Positions 12,101-27,100 of a stretch of DNA of 64,000 bases are shown piece by piece. Where the stretch lies: the NCBI GenBank assembly GCA_907165065.1, contig OU015544.1, forward strand, positions 1,798,001 to 1,862,000, read 5' to 3'. The stretch's first letter is position 1. The number at the start of each line of letters is the position of its first letter. The DNA comes from Caprimulgus europaeus. Its lineage: Eukaryota; Chordata; Aves; Caprimulgiformes; Caprimulgidae. The translations under genes were made by a program, and so were the position numbers. Under the pieces are notes generated by a model. That model saw nothing but the letters and a program-made list of their open reading frames with translations, was not told where the DNA came from and did not search any database.

Positions 12101-15100
12101 GTACCATTTGGTGAATGACATGCAGTTTCTAGCAGCTATTTCATAACAGAAAGCAGAAGAAATTGGGGACCAGTGCTGGAAGTGGAAACATGAGGCACAG
12201 TTTAGTTACTCTACAAATCCTGGAGTTTTGCTTGTCAGTAGAGAAAGTGGAGTCACGTAACCGATGGACGTCTCTAACTGAAGATTGCTTGTTGAGCTGC
12301 TCTGCCAACTTCTCTTCAAAAGCAGAGACAATGGTTTTTGTTTTAGCTAGTTAAGGCAAGCAATTAGTTGTTTCACATTAGGAACCTGTTTGGCAGTGAG
12401 GAAGGAAGAAAGCTTTGGTTTTTCTTCCAATCTGTGAATAGATATTAAATGTTAGATTTCAGAACTAGCAGAGCTCTTATTTTTAGTGGAATAACGCTGT
12501 CCTTCAAGCAATACAGCTCACTTCCTCTGTGTAAGCCAAGGAACAGTTTATTAAGTATGTGTTTTGTGTTTGAAACAAAACTTATTTCATTGTGTGTTTG
12601 AGATAAACAATTTTAATAAGGAAATAGCTTTAAATGCTCTTCTGTTTGTTACAGAAGTCTAAATTCTATCCAAATAAATTGTGAGATAAATCATGAACTT
12701 AAAAAGAAATGGTAAATTCAGCTACCAAAAGAAGTGCCATATTTTCATTCTCTGATACAAAACCACAGAGATCACCACCATAAATAAATGAACATTAATT
12801 TTTGTAGATGCATAAATGAAAGTGTTCAGGCATAAAGCATGTTTCTGGTTAGCAGAACCACCACAGAGAAAGTCCCAAGTAAACTGTAAAGGCTGCATTT
12901 AGTTGGAAATCAACATTCTGTTCATGGTTACTGGGAGATGAGAGCTGACCTTTCCTATGAGAATAACTGGAAGTTTAAAAAGATGAATTGGTTATCAAAA
13001 TAAGTATCTCTTGCTTGCTGGCTTTTAAATCATGATTAAAAATTGGTGGCTTAAATCACTTTTGAATAAATCCTCTCTTGGTGCATCTGAAATCCTTAGT
13101 TCCCAGGAAGTTTGGAAGCAGCTGGGATATTCAGCCCCGGGAAGTCAGGCTGCCCTCAGATGTGTACCCTGACTTTTCCCTGAGCTGCTGTGGGAAAGAG
13201 ACTTTTTATTTTTTGAAAGAGTGTTAAAAACAGCCTATAAATTGCCTTCTTTTAATATGTGCTATTTGCCAACAGTAGTATATTCTAAAGTGTAATGGAA
13301 CACCAGAAGGCCAAGCTCCAAGCAGGAATTGCTGTGTTGATTTAAAGCCCCGTGGCGCGTGTGCGGGGAAACACGCTCATTGCGTGTGGAAGTGCTGCGT
13401 TACTGCTTGTCCAGGAGTTCACTCCCCTGCATTTTGTAGCTCTTAGCCGAGAGCTCTGCCTGCAGGAACAAAGGTAGAGGAAGGGGAAGCAGTGGGCACG
13501 CTGTGCTTGGCTGGGGTGTGATGTGCTGTGAGGAAAAAGCAGTGTGAATCCAGCACTGACGCTCTACCTCAGCAGTCCCCAGGCTGAGTTCAGTTCCTGC
13601 CTGTCCCAGGGCTCGTTAGGATGAGAACAGATGGGCCACTGTGGTCCCATAACAGCACTGGGCACGTGCTGCTGCTTGGTGCTTCCATCTCTTCTGTGAT
13701 GTTCCCCCTGCACCCTGGGGCACCCCTTTGAGCAGGACCTTACAGCAGGAGGGCTGACAGAGCGTTTCCCAGAGGTGAGGGAAGTTCTTTGTGTGTTCTA
13801 AGATCGAAGAATCGGTGCGGAGCATGGTGATGCGCTACGGGAGCCGCCTCTGGAAACTCCGTGTCCTCCAGGCTGAGCTGAAGATCAACATTCGTCTGAC
13901 ACCGACTGGGAAGGCGATTCCCATTCGTCTCTTCTTGACCAACGAGTCAGGCTACTACTTGGACATCAGCCTCTACAAAGAGGTGACAGACTCCAGAACA
14001 GGACAGGTATGGTTCTGGAAGGCTCCATGGTTGGATGAGCAAATTATTTGGGGGGGACACATTATACCTGATGAAGCTGGGGAAGAACAGTTCACAAGGG
14101 CATGTAGCAATAGGATGAGGGGTGATGGTTTTAAACTAGAAAAGGATCGATTTAGGTTGGATCTTAGGAAAAAGTTCTTCAGTAGGAGGGTGGTGGATCA
14201 TTGGAACAGGTGTCCAGAGAGGTAGTGGATGCCCCATCCCTGGAGATATTCAAGGTCAGGCTTGATGGGGCTCTGAGCAACCTGCTCTAGTGAATATGTC
14301 CTTGCTCACTGCAGGGGGCTTGGACTCAATGACCTCTGAAGGTCCCTTCCAACCCAAACCATTCTGTGATTCCAAGCTCTTCTGTGGTTTGCAGTGTTTT
14401 CAGGTAATATAGAATTGCCGTTCAACTTTGCCAAGGGAAGAAGGTGTGTGCAATAGGTGTGCAAAATGTAATCAGTGATGTAAAAATGCCTGGCTTCTAA
14501 TTATTTAGTATGTACCTTCAGTCATTTGTCCATCTGTTTCCCTCTGTGTCAGAGTGCTCAGAAAAAGTGATAGAAAAGTAATCACTGTTGGTGCTCATTC
14601 TGTAGGTCATAATAAAAAATGTTATTAATTATGCATTTCCCTGAGTAGATAGAGAAGATCTGTGAACTTGTCTTTTAAATTCTAAAGAGATATAGGGAAT
14701 AACCTGGGTAGCATGATATAAAATTATTGAAGGTGCTTTTATATCATTTTTATGAAGCATAATGGGCTCTTTTGTAATGGTTGTGGCTATTCTGGCATTG
14801 CTGCTTTTCATGGTGTAGGAATAGTGTGGTTAACTGAGATACCTACGTGTGCTAAAATCCATGGAGCGCGGGATGCATGGAAAATATTGAAGTACAGAAA
14901 TGTTTACATCTCCCTCTGTAATAATCTTTCTGCCAGGCAGCAGTAGCAGCAGAATAAATCACTTGGGCACCGTTAATGTTGAACACAAAGTGCTGAGTCA
15001 CCTTTTCTCCCTTCTTCTCCATTTCCATTTTTCCAGCAAGCTGCCTGGCCGTGTAGTCCGTCCAGTCCTGGAGATCTTAGAACAGATAGTGTCTGTGTGT

Positions 15101-18100
15101 TTTATGTAATTTCTGCCTTAAAGCAGAGATGAGGAAAGAAAACAACATTTTAATAATCTCCAGTAGCTGAGCTAACACTTGAGTTCTGTTAGTCCCTTGT
15201 GAAGGTCACCTTTCCTCTTCAACTCTGTCTCTGGTGACCTTTATTTTTTCAAAGCTACAGGAATGTGCTTGTATGTGTATGCATTTTTAGCAACTTTTCC
15301 AGTATTTTATATCCTCCCCCCCCAGGATATTACATCAGGTTCTATTAAAAAATTATACTGACAGGAATTATTTCAATTAACTCTTGGAGTAGCTGGCAGG
15401 AGAGTCTGTCTTACAAATCTTGAAAGTGTTAGTTTTTTAAGAAACTTTGGTAAATCTTCCCCCTCGTGGTGGAGGTTTATAGAATGGGTTCAGATCTGTG
15501 TATTTTTCCTGTGCTTTCAGAGGGTTATTTTAAACATAGATAATTCTGTTAAAATAATTCAAACATTACTGATGTGCTGGGCACTTTCATGACTTCTGAA
15601 GAATGGAAAAATAGATTTGTGATGAGAGAATGACCCTGATCTCTTGTTTTGCACAGTACTGGCTTCTCCAGTCCCCACAGAACAGCTCAGAAGCTTTCCA
15701 GAGATTTCAGAATTGGGCCCCAAGTGCAGTAACAGATCCTGCCACAGGCACTGTCACAAATACTCACTGCCCTCAATAAATCCATCTCCCACTGAGGAAG
15801 CTGTTTCACAAAGCAACGTTTGTGAAGCCTGGAGAGAACACAAACTACTGTTTTTAATCTAAAAACTAAAATAGGCTTTACTTACTGAATTTTATCTCTA
15901 GTGGAATTCTTTGATTAAATCACCTTCAATTAGAAAAAGATCTGATCATGGTCCTGTTGAAAATGGCCTAATCATGTTCTTCTGTCAGGGATGCTTCTGT
16001 GAAGCAGCACTGGTGCAGTGTTGTCCCGGTTACACAGTGCTCCTCGTGTTCCTTAGTTGAAATAGATTTCTTTCTGAGTCCTGGCTGAGTGGAATATATA
16101 GTGCCATGAAGCATGGCAGCTGATAATTCATGTTGCTACTCTGGGAAAATCTTTTAAACTTAGAATATCAAAACTTCAAGCCAAATGACATATGCAAGTC
16201 TTGACCTAGCTTCCATGATCAGTCAGTGGAGATGCGGATCCTGTGCTGTGCGACGACATAAATAACAGAGTTCTCCTCTCTGCTCCCAGCTATCACAATC
16301 CATCGGCGCAGATACGGTGTCAGGGGAAATAGTGGTGAATGTGAAGTCATCTAAGTCACAGGCTTTTTTTTTGTGGGGATGTGGCTCTGTTCACTGTACT
16401 TTCTGCTGTGATATGGTAATAAGTCAGCGATACTCAGATCCGTGCAGTAATGGTCCGGCGCTGTCTCCAAAGGGCAGTAACGCGTGATGGAGCGCTGTGC
16501 TACAGGATGTGCCAGTGTTCACGCGTTTGTAGAGAGCAGAAACAAGCCTGATCAGTCTGGAGTAGCCTGATGGTTCTTTGTGAAGTCTGAATGAGACAGG
16601 TGAACAGAACGAGTGGATCAGACTGTAACTGCTCGTGTTTTGTGCTGCAGATCATGTTCCAGGCATATGGGGATAAACAGGGACCGCTTCATGGGATGCT
16701 CATCAACACCCCGTACGTGACCAAAGACCTGCTTCAGTCCAAGAGATTCCAGGCACAATCTTTAGGGACATCCTATGTCTATGACATTCCTGAGATGTTT
16801 CGGCAGGTAAGTGTTCTTCAGGCCCGGTGCTTTGTTCTAACCTTTGCACCTGCAAAGCCCTTCTGTCAGTTGCCATTTTTGGCTTGTCAGGGAACCAAGT
16901 GGCCTGGAGGGGCTGACAGTGGTGCCCCAGGGTCTGTGCAGCTGCAGATTCAGTCTGCTTGGCAAGAAATGAGGAGTCCTGATACACTGCTGCTGTGGTC
17001 CCATTAATAAGTCAAACAGTAGATGCTGAAATGTAAAACATCCTGTGCTTCTTGTTTAAGTTTCTTGGTTTTCCCACCGTTGTCCAGCCTTCCTGGAGGG
17101 CTGGACAGTGCAGGAGTGACAGTTCCTAGGATAGGACTCAACATGTCATTAAAGGTGTGAACGAGTTGCAGAATTGATTGTGTATCTGATTTGCTGATTC
17201 TGTCCCAAATCACTTAATTTCAGTTATGCTGCTTTGGGTGAAATTGTGTGTCATGGTTTAAGTTCCAAAGTAAGTGATACCCACTGAATATTGTCAGTCA
17301 CACTGGGAGGGGGGATACTTCAGTGTTCTCTCTTGAATATTAAGTCACAGTGGATTGAATAAAAACATTTGCAGAAGATATTCTTAACAAGAACTTATCT
17401 CTTCATCCTCTAGTCTTTGATTAAACTCTGGGATTCTATGAATGAACACGCGTTCCTGCCAGCACCGCCGCTGCCTTCTGACATACTGACGTACACTGAA
17501 CTGGTGCTGGATGATCAGGGCCAACTCGTGCACATGAACAGGCTGCCGGGAGGAAATGAGGCAAGTTACACTTCCTTTAGTGCTACTTTTCTCTCCATGT
17601 CCTGCAGTACATTGTGTTTTGGACTAGGTTTGACAATTGTAATGAAAATTTACCAGCCAGGTACAAAATCTATTCATTCAGTCTTTCACAGATGAAATCT
17701 CTCTCTTGAAAATGAGATTTTTTGTTTCATTAAAAATTAATACCTCCCATACAATGGGTATTTTAACCTTCCTAGTAAATGATGGTTCTGTTTCAAACCT
17801 GTGCCTGTGCCATTTTTCCCTTCCTAATTAAAAAGTGCTCTTTCAGCTATTCCAGGTAACTGAGGTTTGTATTTGAGCAAAATATGTTTTACAAGACTAA
17901 ATAGAAATATTTTCATTTGCTTAAAAAAATGAAAAACCCATTTTATACTCTGCATTTAAATACTTGCCACGCAGGGTTTGTGTAGCACGCTGGCAAGGTG
18001 TGTGCAACATCCCCCTCTAGTGAATGATTTACTTGAGACTAACGACCTGCTAATGCTGCTGGGATAACAGAGTGACTCCTCCACGCAGGCAGGAGGAGGC

Positions 18101-21100
18101 TGGACTGTTGTGGTCGTGTGTCACTCCATCAGCAAGCCAGAGATCGCAGCATTGAAGTGACTGGAGAATAAAGCTAGCTAGTAGATGTGTTTATTTGCTT
18201 TGCCTAGGCTAGGTGGGATTCAGTATATGAATGTTCCTACAGTAATTTAAATCAGAACAGTTCCAAGTGATGGTATCATTTGTTTTTTGGTTGGCATTGT
18301 TGAATGAGCACCATCCTTTTCCTAGATGTATAACTTCAGATTTGCAAAAGCTCTGTACAGAAACATCAGGTATAGTGATGAGAGAAAATGGGTTTTCATC
18401 ACTGTTTACTGCATGTATCTTGTCAGGGGAAGGGTTTGAATGTGATGTTTTCAAATTGAACCTAATCAGTAATTGGTGACTAGGGGAGCACTGCGTCCTT
18501 GGCTTTTGCTGGCCTACAGGAGAAATGTTTTAACTGGTGTAATTAAACCTGGAGTGAGGCATTCCCTGCATTTCCAGTGCGAGCTGAGGCTGCGGTGCTG
18601 TGGAGGCTCATGCCATCATCTTTCTCTCTTTCTCTGCTCTCATTCAGTGTTTGAGTGGATGGTGGCTGGGGAAATAGCAAAGTCCCTCAGGGATGTAGCT
18701 CTGTTCTTGCTGAAATTACAGGCACAGAGCTGCCTGGGCATGAACATGTAGTGTTTACTCTGCCAGTATGAATACAAATAGTCTTATTATAAGAGATTCT
18801 GTACCCAAAGACCACCAAAAAAAATTAGGAGTTTTTTTTAACCCTTGGTAGACTTAGTTGTGCTCAATCTGAAAAGAAATTGCACAGCCATTGTATTGTG
18901 CATAGTGGTGTTATCTAGTGCACAGATCTGTGCTTACTCCGAGGGGCTTTGTCACTGGAAACTGGGATAAACGAGGGGAAAATGTTCCTCCCACATTTTT
19001 CAGTCTGGCTGCTGAAGATTGCTTCTTGTGCAGGTATATGGCAGACTCTAACCTGCTTCTTAATGACTTCCCAGAAATGAGGTGAGGGCCCTGGCTGCAC
19101 AGGTGAAATCCCAGCCCAGGGTTCAGTGTCTTGGGAAGCTGAGCGAGTGTTCAGAGCGAGGAAGTGCTCTGAGAGGCGTGCAGCCCATGGCTGGGGGCGC
19201 TGGGCTGTCAGCCCAGCCTGTCTGCAGCTGGACCAGTCGCTGCAGGACCATGTGCAGCTGGAATGAGGTTTCAGGCTTTGGTATTGAATTCTGTTACCAA
19301 TAGCTGCTGCACACAATAGTGCTCATTCACAGGTGGGAGCAGATAATCTGGGGAGGAGGTTCCAGCAGCACTCTGAAGGACAGGTGACATTCAGGAGGTG
19401 ACGAGCTGCTGAGCAGATTCATTCCTCCCTGCTGCACTTGCTTTATCTGGATGAGCTGACTTCAGGCTTTTATGGTTTAATTCTGTTCAGCTGAGGAAAC
19501 AAATTTTCACAAAGGCACGTTCAAGTTTCTCTTTCCAAAGAAGGTGGCTGCAGGGGTGGAGGAGGAAGAGACAGGATGCTAGATAAATTCAGAGCATAAG
19601 CCTTTTCTTTGTTAAAGCTCTAAGTGGATCCATTCTGCTTTTTTTTTGAGAAGCAGTGTGCATAGCATCTGGGCAGAGAAATACAGCATCTTATCTGCCA
19701 GGAAGCAAAGATCCTTGGGGTAATCCATCTATGTGGCAGTATTGCATAGGACGAGGAGACATGCCACAAGGGACAGGAGAAAATATTAATTGGTTCTGCA
19801 CTTCTTCCATGTGCTACAATGGTGAACCATTCTCAAAATATGGCACCTTTCCTTGGCTTTCTAAACTTGCCTGAATTTGTTAAGGAAGAGTTTTGCCCTC
19901 AGGGGGATGTATTTCACTTCAAAATGCCAGAAGCCTGTATACGCTGAAAAACACGTTAAAGGGGAGATGATCCCTGGAGAAGTGAGTGCAGGGGGAAGTC
20001 AAGGCTCCCAAGCTTTCCAGGGACTTGCTTCCTAGCTTAGTGAGAGTTTTCACTGCCTCAGTTTGTTCATATCCTAGTCAGCTGGGGCTGCTTTGGGGTG
20101 TTAGGAGGATAATTTAGACAAATATGTTTTAAGAGTCTTGTACTTGCTAAGGAAGTGCTGGATGTTATGTTACACAGCATTCCCCCAGTTTGGTTGGTAA
20201 CCCTTGGTGGTCAGTGCCAGTGGAGTCCGTGCCCCAGAGATGCAGAGGCGTGAGCTGTTTGCTGTTCAGACTCCAGTGAGCTGACAGGCAGCAGTGCTTG
20301 GTAGGAATTTTCCAAGTAAATGTGATTATTTTTTTTTCCCTCCTTTCTTCCCAATGGAAATTGCTGATTTTCTGAATCCAAACTCTTTTGAGAGATTGTA
20401 CTTCATGTGTTCTTTACTAAAGAGGAAATTTCTGTTGAGAAATTCTGCCTGTGGTAAATACAGCTGCTGTTTAGTGCATGTAGGTTCCTGTTACTGTTTG
20501 ACTTGTTTCAGCTCAGAGACCCAAGCACAGCTATTCCCCCAGAGCGCCTTGCCATGGCGGTACCGGCTGTTCTGAGGTAGGCCTTGTCTTTCCTCTTGGA
20601 GCTGTGCTACTCAGAATGAACAATTACATTTTCTCTATGTGAAAAGGGGTCAAGACACTCTTCCTCTCAAAGCATTCAGCTCAGCTGAGCACCCTGATTG
20701 TTTCAGCTAGCAGGGAAAGCTGAGAAACCAGCATAAAATCCAGGAGATTTGTGGTCGGCGTGTTCAGCTGGGTGTCAACAACTGGAGTTGCAATCCCTGC
20801 TCTGATACGGGGCAGAGCAGGAGCACGAAGCTGAGTTTCTCCTCTCCTCTCAGAGTTTGCCAGCAGTGTTCTGGGCTAACCTGGCTGTGTTTTCAGGAAA
20901 ATCTGTGAAATGGGAATTCTCAAGAACTTTCACAATACAAGAGGTTTGCTCTGCTTAGCTTGCGACCACTTCTCATAGCCCACCACCTCATTTGGCAGTA
21001 ATTATCTCTGTGCTAGTAATCTCAACAAAGAAGCCCAGGACTTAATGGACCATGAAAATACAACTCAGTATTTATTCCCAGGCAGTGCTTGCTCCTCTGA

Positions 21101-24100
21101 GCCGAGGGTCCTCTGCCTTGTCACGGCCACGCGAGGGAGCTTGCAGTGCTGCTGGCCCCGGCACCGGCTCTTGCAGCACAGAACACATCGCTCATGTGGG
21201 GCCTTTTCCAGCCTCTTGTCCACTCAGTGCAGCCACAGTTCTTCCTGAAGCACATCTGCTGTGTCTTTGGACTGCAGGCAGAATCCTGGGTGTTGCCTGG
21301 AGCTTTCTGCTGGATGGTTTTTGTTCTGGCTCCTACACGTTGAGCTTGTGAGCTGTGTCCTGGTCTCTAGTTACTATTTTCTTTCTCTTTTTTTTAGTTT
21401 TTCAGGTTTGTGTGTGTGTGTGTCCTATGTTACTAGTCTGGCTGCTTTGACACCTCTGCTCACATGTGAGACTGTTCTGATAAGCCCTTTCTGCTACCAT
21501 AGGATTTCAGTAACCCAGCATGCTTGACAAGACTGCATAACTAAACACTAAGAAGTTGAGAACAGTTTGTAAATCATTCCCAGAGCCAGCAGGTACAGAA
21601 GGGAGCTGAAGAAGACAGTGTTTGTCAGCAGGATCAAACACCCACCCATAGCTCCCTTCTAATGCTCCTCAGTAAAGAATGAATAGACTTTGGGACAAAT
21701 GGGGTGTGATTTATTGTACAGCTGTGAGCACATCAAGGACTAAGCACCAGGAGTGGATGCTCAGCCTGACTCCAGTCTGACTCTTTTAGGATAGACATGC
21801 ACAGAGTTTATATAGGTGGGAGGAAAAAAACCCACTTGTAGTGGTTTCTAATCTTAAGCATTTTACTCTAAAATGTCTTTAAGAAGAAAATTTGAAGTTC
21901 ATACCACAGCCTGAATTCTTTTCTAGATTATAACACGAGACTTTTAACATTTCTGCTATATTTTTTTTTAGTAAGTGGAAGCTCTTTTTTTTTAGTGGCA
22001 CAATCTTGAGTGTTTCTGGGTAAGATCATCATTGAGCTTGTGGGGTAGATGTGTGTGACTGGGACTTGCTGTGCTAATATTGGGAGGGATGGGTTTGAAA
22101 GGACGCAGCACCTCAGCCTGTTGGGCAGTGTAAGAGGAGCTGGTGGCTGTGCTAAAATGGGGAAACTTCTGAAAGAGTCAGAACTCCTGTGAACACAGAC
22201 AAGTGGCCAGGGCTCGAGTCCAGCAGCGTCTGGCAGCTCACACAGGATTTAAAAAGGTGTTGGTTGCAGGAGCTCTGCTGAAGACACGACCTGCAATGTG
22301 GTGACACCCTCTGCAAACGCCCCTTGAAGCCGGCTTTGTTCTGGAGGTTAGCGTATTAGCTGGAATCTCAGTGTGAAAAGGTAATTCCCTCAGCCTGTTG
22401 GGGAACTCATTATATTCCTTGTCATTCCTGAGCTGGGCATTCTCATGTTTTTCTATAGCACTTTATATATTTTGACTACAATTTATGGTGATCCTCTGGC
22501 ACCAGGACTGCACCAGCCGCTGATAATACCCAACTAATCTTCAAGGGCAGGGAGGGAGTGAGTGTAAGCAGTGCCTGCAGCAGCACCCCACGGTACCCTT
22601 CATCTCAGTCTCGTGCTGTGTCCATCGAAATTGTGTCATTTTCCCTATTGGCACTAGATGTCACAGTTTTTCCTTCTCAGTAGCATTTGAGGATCAGAAA
22701 TAATCCATAATCGGAGCCGTTAGCTGGAGCAGTGGCAGGCACCCTTTCCTGTGAACGTGGGAAGCTTTGGCCAGGTGAAATTCAGGACAGCAGTGGGCAG
22801 AGGGCTGCTGAAACTCAGCTTCAGCAGCTCTCTGGATTGCCTGGGGCTGAAAGGTGTAGCTAATGAATTTTATACAAGCAAAGCTTAATAGTTGAACTGC
22901 GTGTTCTGCTTTGTCACCCCGTGTTCCTGCATTTTATGACAGGCACAGGGTATTAAAACATCTGCTGGGCTACTTAGGGCGAGTGGTAAGGACCTGAGAA
23001 AAGGCAGAGAATGGGTGATGGCAAAGTCAGTTAATGATGGTGAAGTGAAGGAAAACACCCATGCATCTCCCTCTGCCCCAGCCCCACCACTGTTTTTCAC
23101 AGAGATTACTGTGAAAATAGTTGTTTCTCTTTGGATTTCCCAACCCTTCTTCTTGATGAGTTTTGGGAACAATCCTGACCTGAAGGGTCTTCTGGCAGTA
23201 GGAATGGGTTTAAATAACAGGGAAGCTGGACAACGATTTGTGCTGCACAGCAAGTGGTGTCTCCTCATCTGAAATACTCAGGATGCAATTTCAGAAGGTG
23301 ATCCTCCTTTGGCAGAATAATTTTAGCCCCTATCAATGAGATGCTTGAGGGTGACAGGGAGGCATGGGGGTAGGGATCAGCACAGAGCATGTTTCTGCCA
23401 TGGACTGGAGAGTGATATTTTTGGTGTAAGGTGGAATGTGTTATGGCAAGTGGAATGTAACACAAATTAAAAGAGGGTCCTTCTAGCACCACTGAAAGCT
23501 GATTTTTTTTCTCAATTATATTCCTAGATCATTCAATGTAACTTCAAGGTGTGTGGGTGGGAGGATGGGACTGACGTGGGGTCCTGTGAACCTGTTGGGA
23601 TGGATGCATGTCACAGCATATACAGAGCATCTCCTGAGCTGAGCAGAGGTTGCACAGTTGAGCAGGAGGACTCTGTAGTACACTGAGTTGTTGGAAGGGT
23701 TAATGTTCACACAGATCAGTATCTCCAGTGTGCTGTTTCTCACAGGGCTGTAGATGCAGCATCTCCTGTGGCCTGATTTTTGAAGTTACATGTATGCTAT
23801 AGCAACACCAGAAGTTCAGGATTTGAAAAGACTTTGCTCACAGACCCAGAGGTTATGAGCCTCTAACAGAGACCTTTCAGGTAGAATTTGTCATAATTAT
23901 TTAAAAGATGAAAAAGTTCTTGCCTACAAGAAAGCTCCTAGTAAAAGTTATCTGTTGCTCTCTGTAATATATCTTTACCCATCTGTAACTTCACCAGACA
24001 GAGGCTGTTCCAGCTGAAGTTTTCAAGCCCTACACTCTGCCTAGGGAGAAGTGGATTATTGTTTAGTTTGGAAAGATTCATCAAAAATGTTTTGTTTTGG

Positions 24101-27100
24101 TGAAAAAGCTGGCAGTGTTGCTCACAGTTGATGTTGTGGGCTTGCAGCAGGAACTTGGATTTGCTAGAGAATTTGGTTTTTCATTCAGTATTATGCCTTT
24201 TGCTGTCCCCAAGAGACACTGTGCAGGATTCATACCTTGTAACACAGCTGTGTGTGCAGTAAAAACTCCTTTTACACTGTCTATAATGGGGTTTTTTGAG
24301 ATTTCCTTCTGGTGCTGTGTGTCCATCCACTTTCCCTGAGCATCAGCCGTGGCCTGCGGGCCCTTTGGTCCAGTGCAAGGAACTCAGGCAGTCCCAGTCC
24401 ACGTCTCCTTCAGTCCACGGCGCTGCACGACGCCTTTTAGCCACCAAGCCCTTGTCACATCCCATCCTGGAACCGTTTCTTCCCGTCTCCCTTGGCCGTG
24501 TGCTGTTGGGAAGAACCGTGCCAACGTGTGCTGGCTGTGCCGCCTGCCACCGCTGCTTTGGTCGCTAAATGGCACCTTCTGCAGAGCCAGGAGGAGGGTG
24601 AAGGAACCCTGGGTTTTGGCACCCCACCCTTGTCGAGGAGTTAAGTCTGGGTGCCTCTAGCAAACCACTCCCATCATGGTGTTGTTCTGGGAATTGGTTC
24701 ATGCTGAAGAGAAAAAAATGTTACAGGTTTTGGTCACAGTAGAAGTGCAGAGAGGCTCTCTTTTAGATCTGGAGTTTTGATTTCAATGATGAAATACCAA
24801 AATTGCTACATCTGCATCAAGTAACATCTCTGTGGCTGCCTTTGTTCCCTTTCTAAAGCAAACCTTGTCCATGGCAAGAGTGCTCCAGCATCCTGGGGCC
24901 AGCGGGCGCTGGTTGCCCTCTCGAGCAGACAGAGGTTGTGAGAGGGAACAAAGCACATGTTCCTTCCTTCAACAACGTCAGAACGTGTGCACACAGCAGG
25001 GGAGAAGTGTGCTTTTATTATTGTTCAGCTTCAGCTTCCAGTGCTCTCATGCTAGACCGCTACAACTGTTGCATTTCCTTTCTTATTACAACTTTTGTAT
25101 GTAAAAAATGCTGACATACAAATATAGTCATGTTTTATGTGTATTTTTTACATATAAAACTTACATATGATACAGGTGCAACAGAATGGGAACAGTTATT
25201 GTCAGGGTTCTGTAAGTTCAGTTGTCCTATTTAGAGATTTTGAGACCCACATTCAGATTTCCAAATTTGGATGTAAATCAGTAAAATGAAGTGTGGCATA
25301 AAGTACTTGGGCTCAAGCATCATCCTCGTGGTGAGAGAAGTAGAAGAAACCAACACAACTGGCGTGGTTCAAACTTAAATATTGTCAAATAATAAGCTGT
25401 TCTCATTTACAGCAGATTTTCTGTCAGCTACGCTTCTCCAGGAATCCTGGGTCCTGCTAGGAGGGGGCTGCAGAGCCCCTTCTGCCCAGACACTGGCCAC
25501 TGTTCGCGTTGGCTTCCCCTTCGCTCGGAGTCCCTTGTGCCCAGGAGGGCGGCCGGGGTCGGTTCCGTCCCCGTTCCCCTCGGTGCCTGTTGTCAACAGC
25601 TCCGGCTGCCGCTAGCAGTCGATCTGTAACTGCATCAGTGTGTGTATTACTGCTCCCATCGATAGTGCAATTAATGTTGAAGTCAATTTTGGTGTTAATT
25701 TTAGGCCATGATTAGTGTTGACACTGTGTGTCAAGCTAACGGCGTTTATGAGCGCCGTGAAAGCCAGCGTTAGTTAATATCGTGGTTTTACTATCTGTTA
25801 ATGGTTACATTAAGCCAAAGACCCAGTGGGAGAAGGTGTGTATAAAATTATATATATATAAAACTTGGGTGTAATCTATGTGTGTCATGCAATTCTGCAT
25901 TGCTGCTGCTATTCAGAGAGCAAATGACATCTGAGCACTGAATCCTAATCACAGTTTGGAACATCAGAAATAATGATCACTTCTGATCGGGGGTTGTGAA
26001 TAATTCATCTGGTTTGATTTTCACGTTCTGTCCAGTGATACTTTTCAAACCAAATGTGTTCCTACAGGAGAATAATGGTCCCACTTCTTATGGAAATACT
26101 GTGGCACAAATCATTTTGCCAACAGAAAAACAGTTAAATAAGATGGTTCCTGCTTTTATTTTTTCCTCCCTCTCTTCCTCACTCCTGGCTGTGCTGGGAA
26201 TAGAGCTGTGGCAGGAGAAGAGCTGCCAAACTGTGCTGGCTCTTCAAAAGAGCCCGTTTTGCAGCCACTGCCTCTTACCATCACCCATTATTGTTCTGAC
26301 AGGGCTCTTAGGTGATTAGCTCAGCCTGTCTAATTAACCTGTGAACTCTCCATTTTTTTGGCATGCTGCCGTTAACTTAAAAATCTCATCTTTTTTCTTT
26401 CTGAAATAGAAAGCTGTCCTCCACTGCCTGTAAATTTAACCAGGATCGACATTGTTCACAGCAAAAAAATCCTCAGCTGTGCCCTGTGATTTTTATTACT
26501 GTTTAAATGGCACAAAACACGCTATGTGCTGGGGAGGCAAGACGACATGGAAGTTAATAAAGTAGTGCACTTTAATTTTTCTTTTCTTAATTGCATATGG
26601 TTGCTCCATATTTATCAGCTATAAACTGTTTTCCCGAGTTCATGTTTACTCTGCCTTGGCTAGACAGTTTTTCCTATTCTCCTAGTGGGGATTAACAAAA
26701 GGGATTTTATTTATGTAGAGGATACACAGTCTTGGGTTAGGGAACTATTCCAATACTTCTATTACAATCTGAATTTTCTAAATAGGAAATGATTTAATTT
26801 GCCTGTTTTCTGTACTGTCAAAAATCATCAAGCTGGTGAAAGTGAGGAAAATAAATCTCTTGCATCTTGATAGGTGAGACAGACTCTGGGACCAGTCCTG
26901 GATCCTGCCTGAGCTCGGTCACTTGTCCCTAAGCCCCAGAGCAAGTGTTAATTCATCTGCCTCACCTGTGGGCTGAGGGTGCTCGGATTTTATTTCCATA
27001 TGTTGTGGTTATGGTGTAGGTTTCTGGCAGTGTCTTCCTGTGTTTCTATCTTGCAGTTTACTGCTGACAAGTATTTAGCAAATACTTTAGCATTTCTCCT

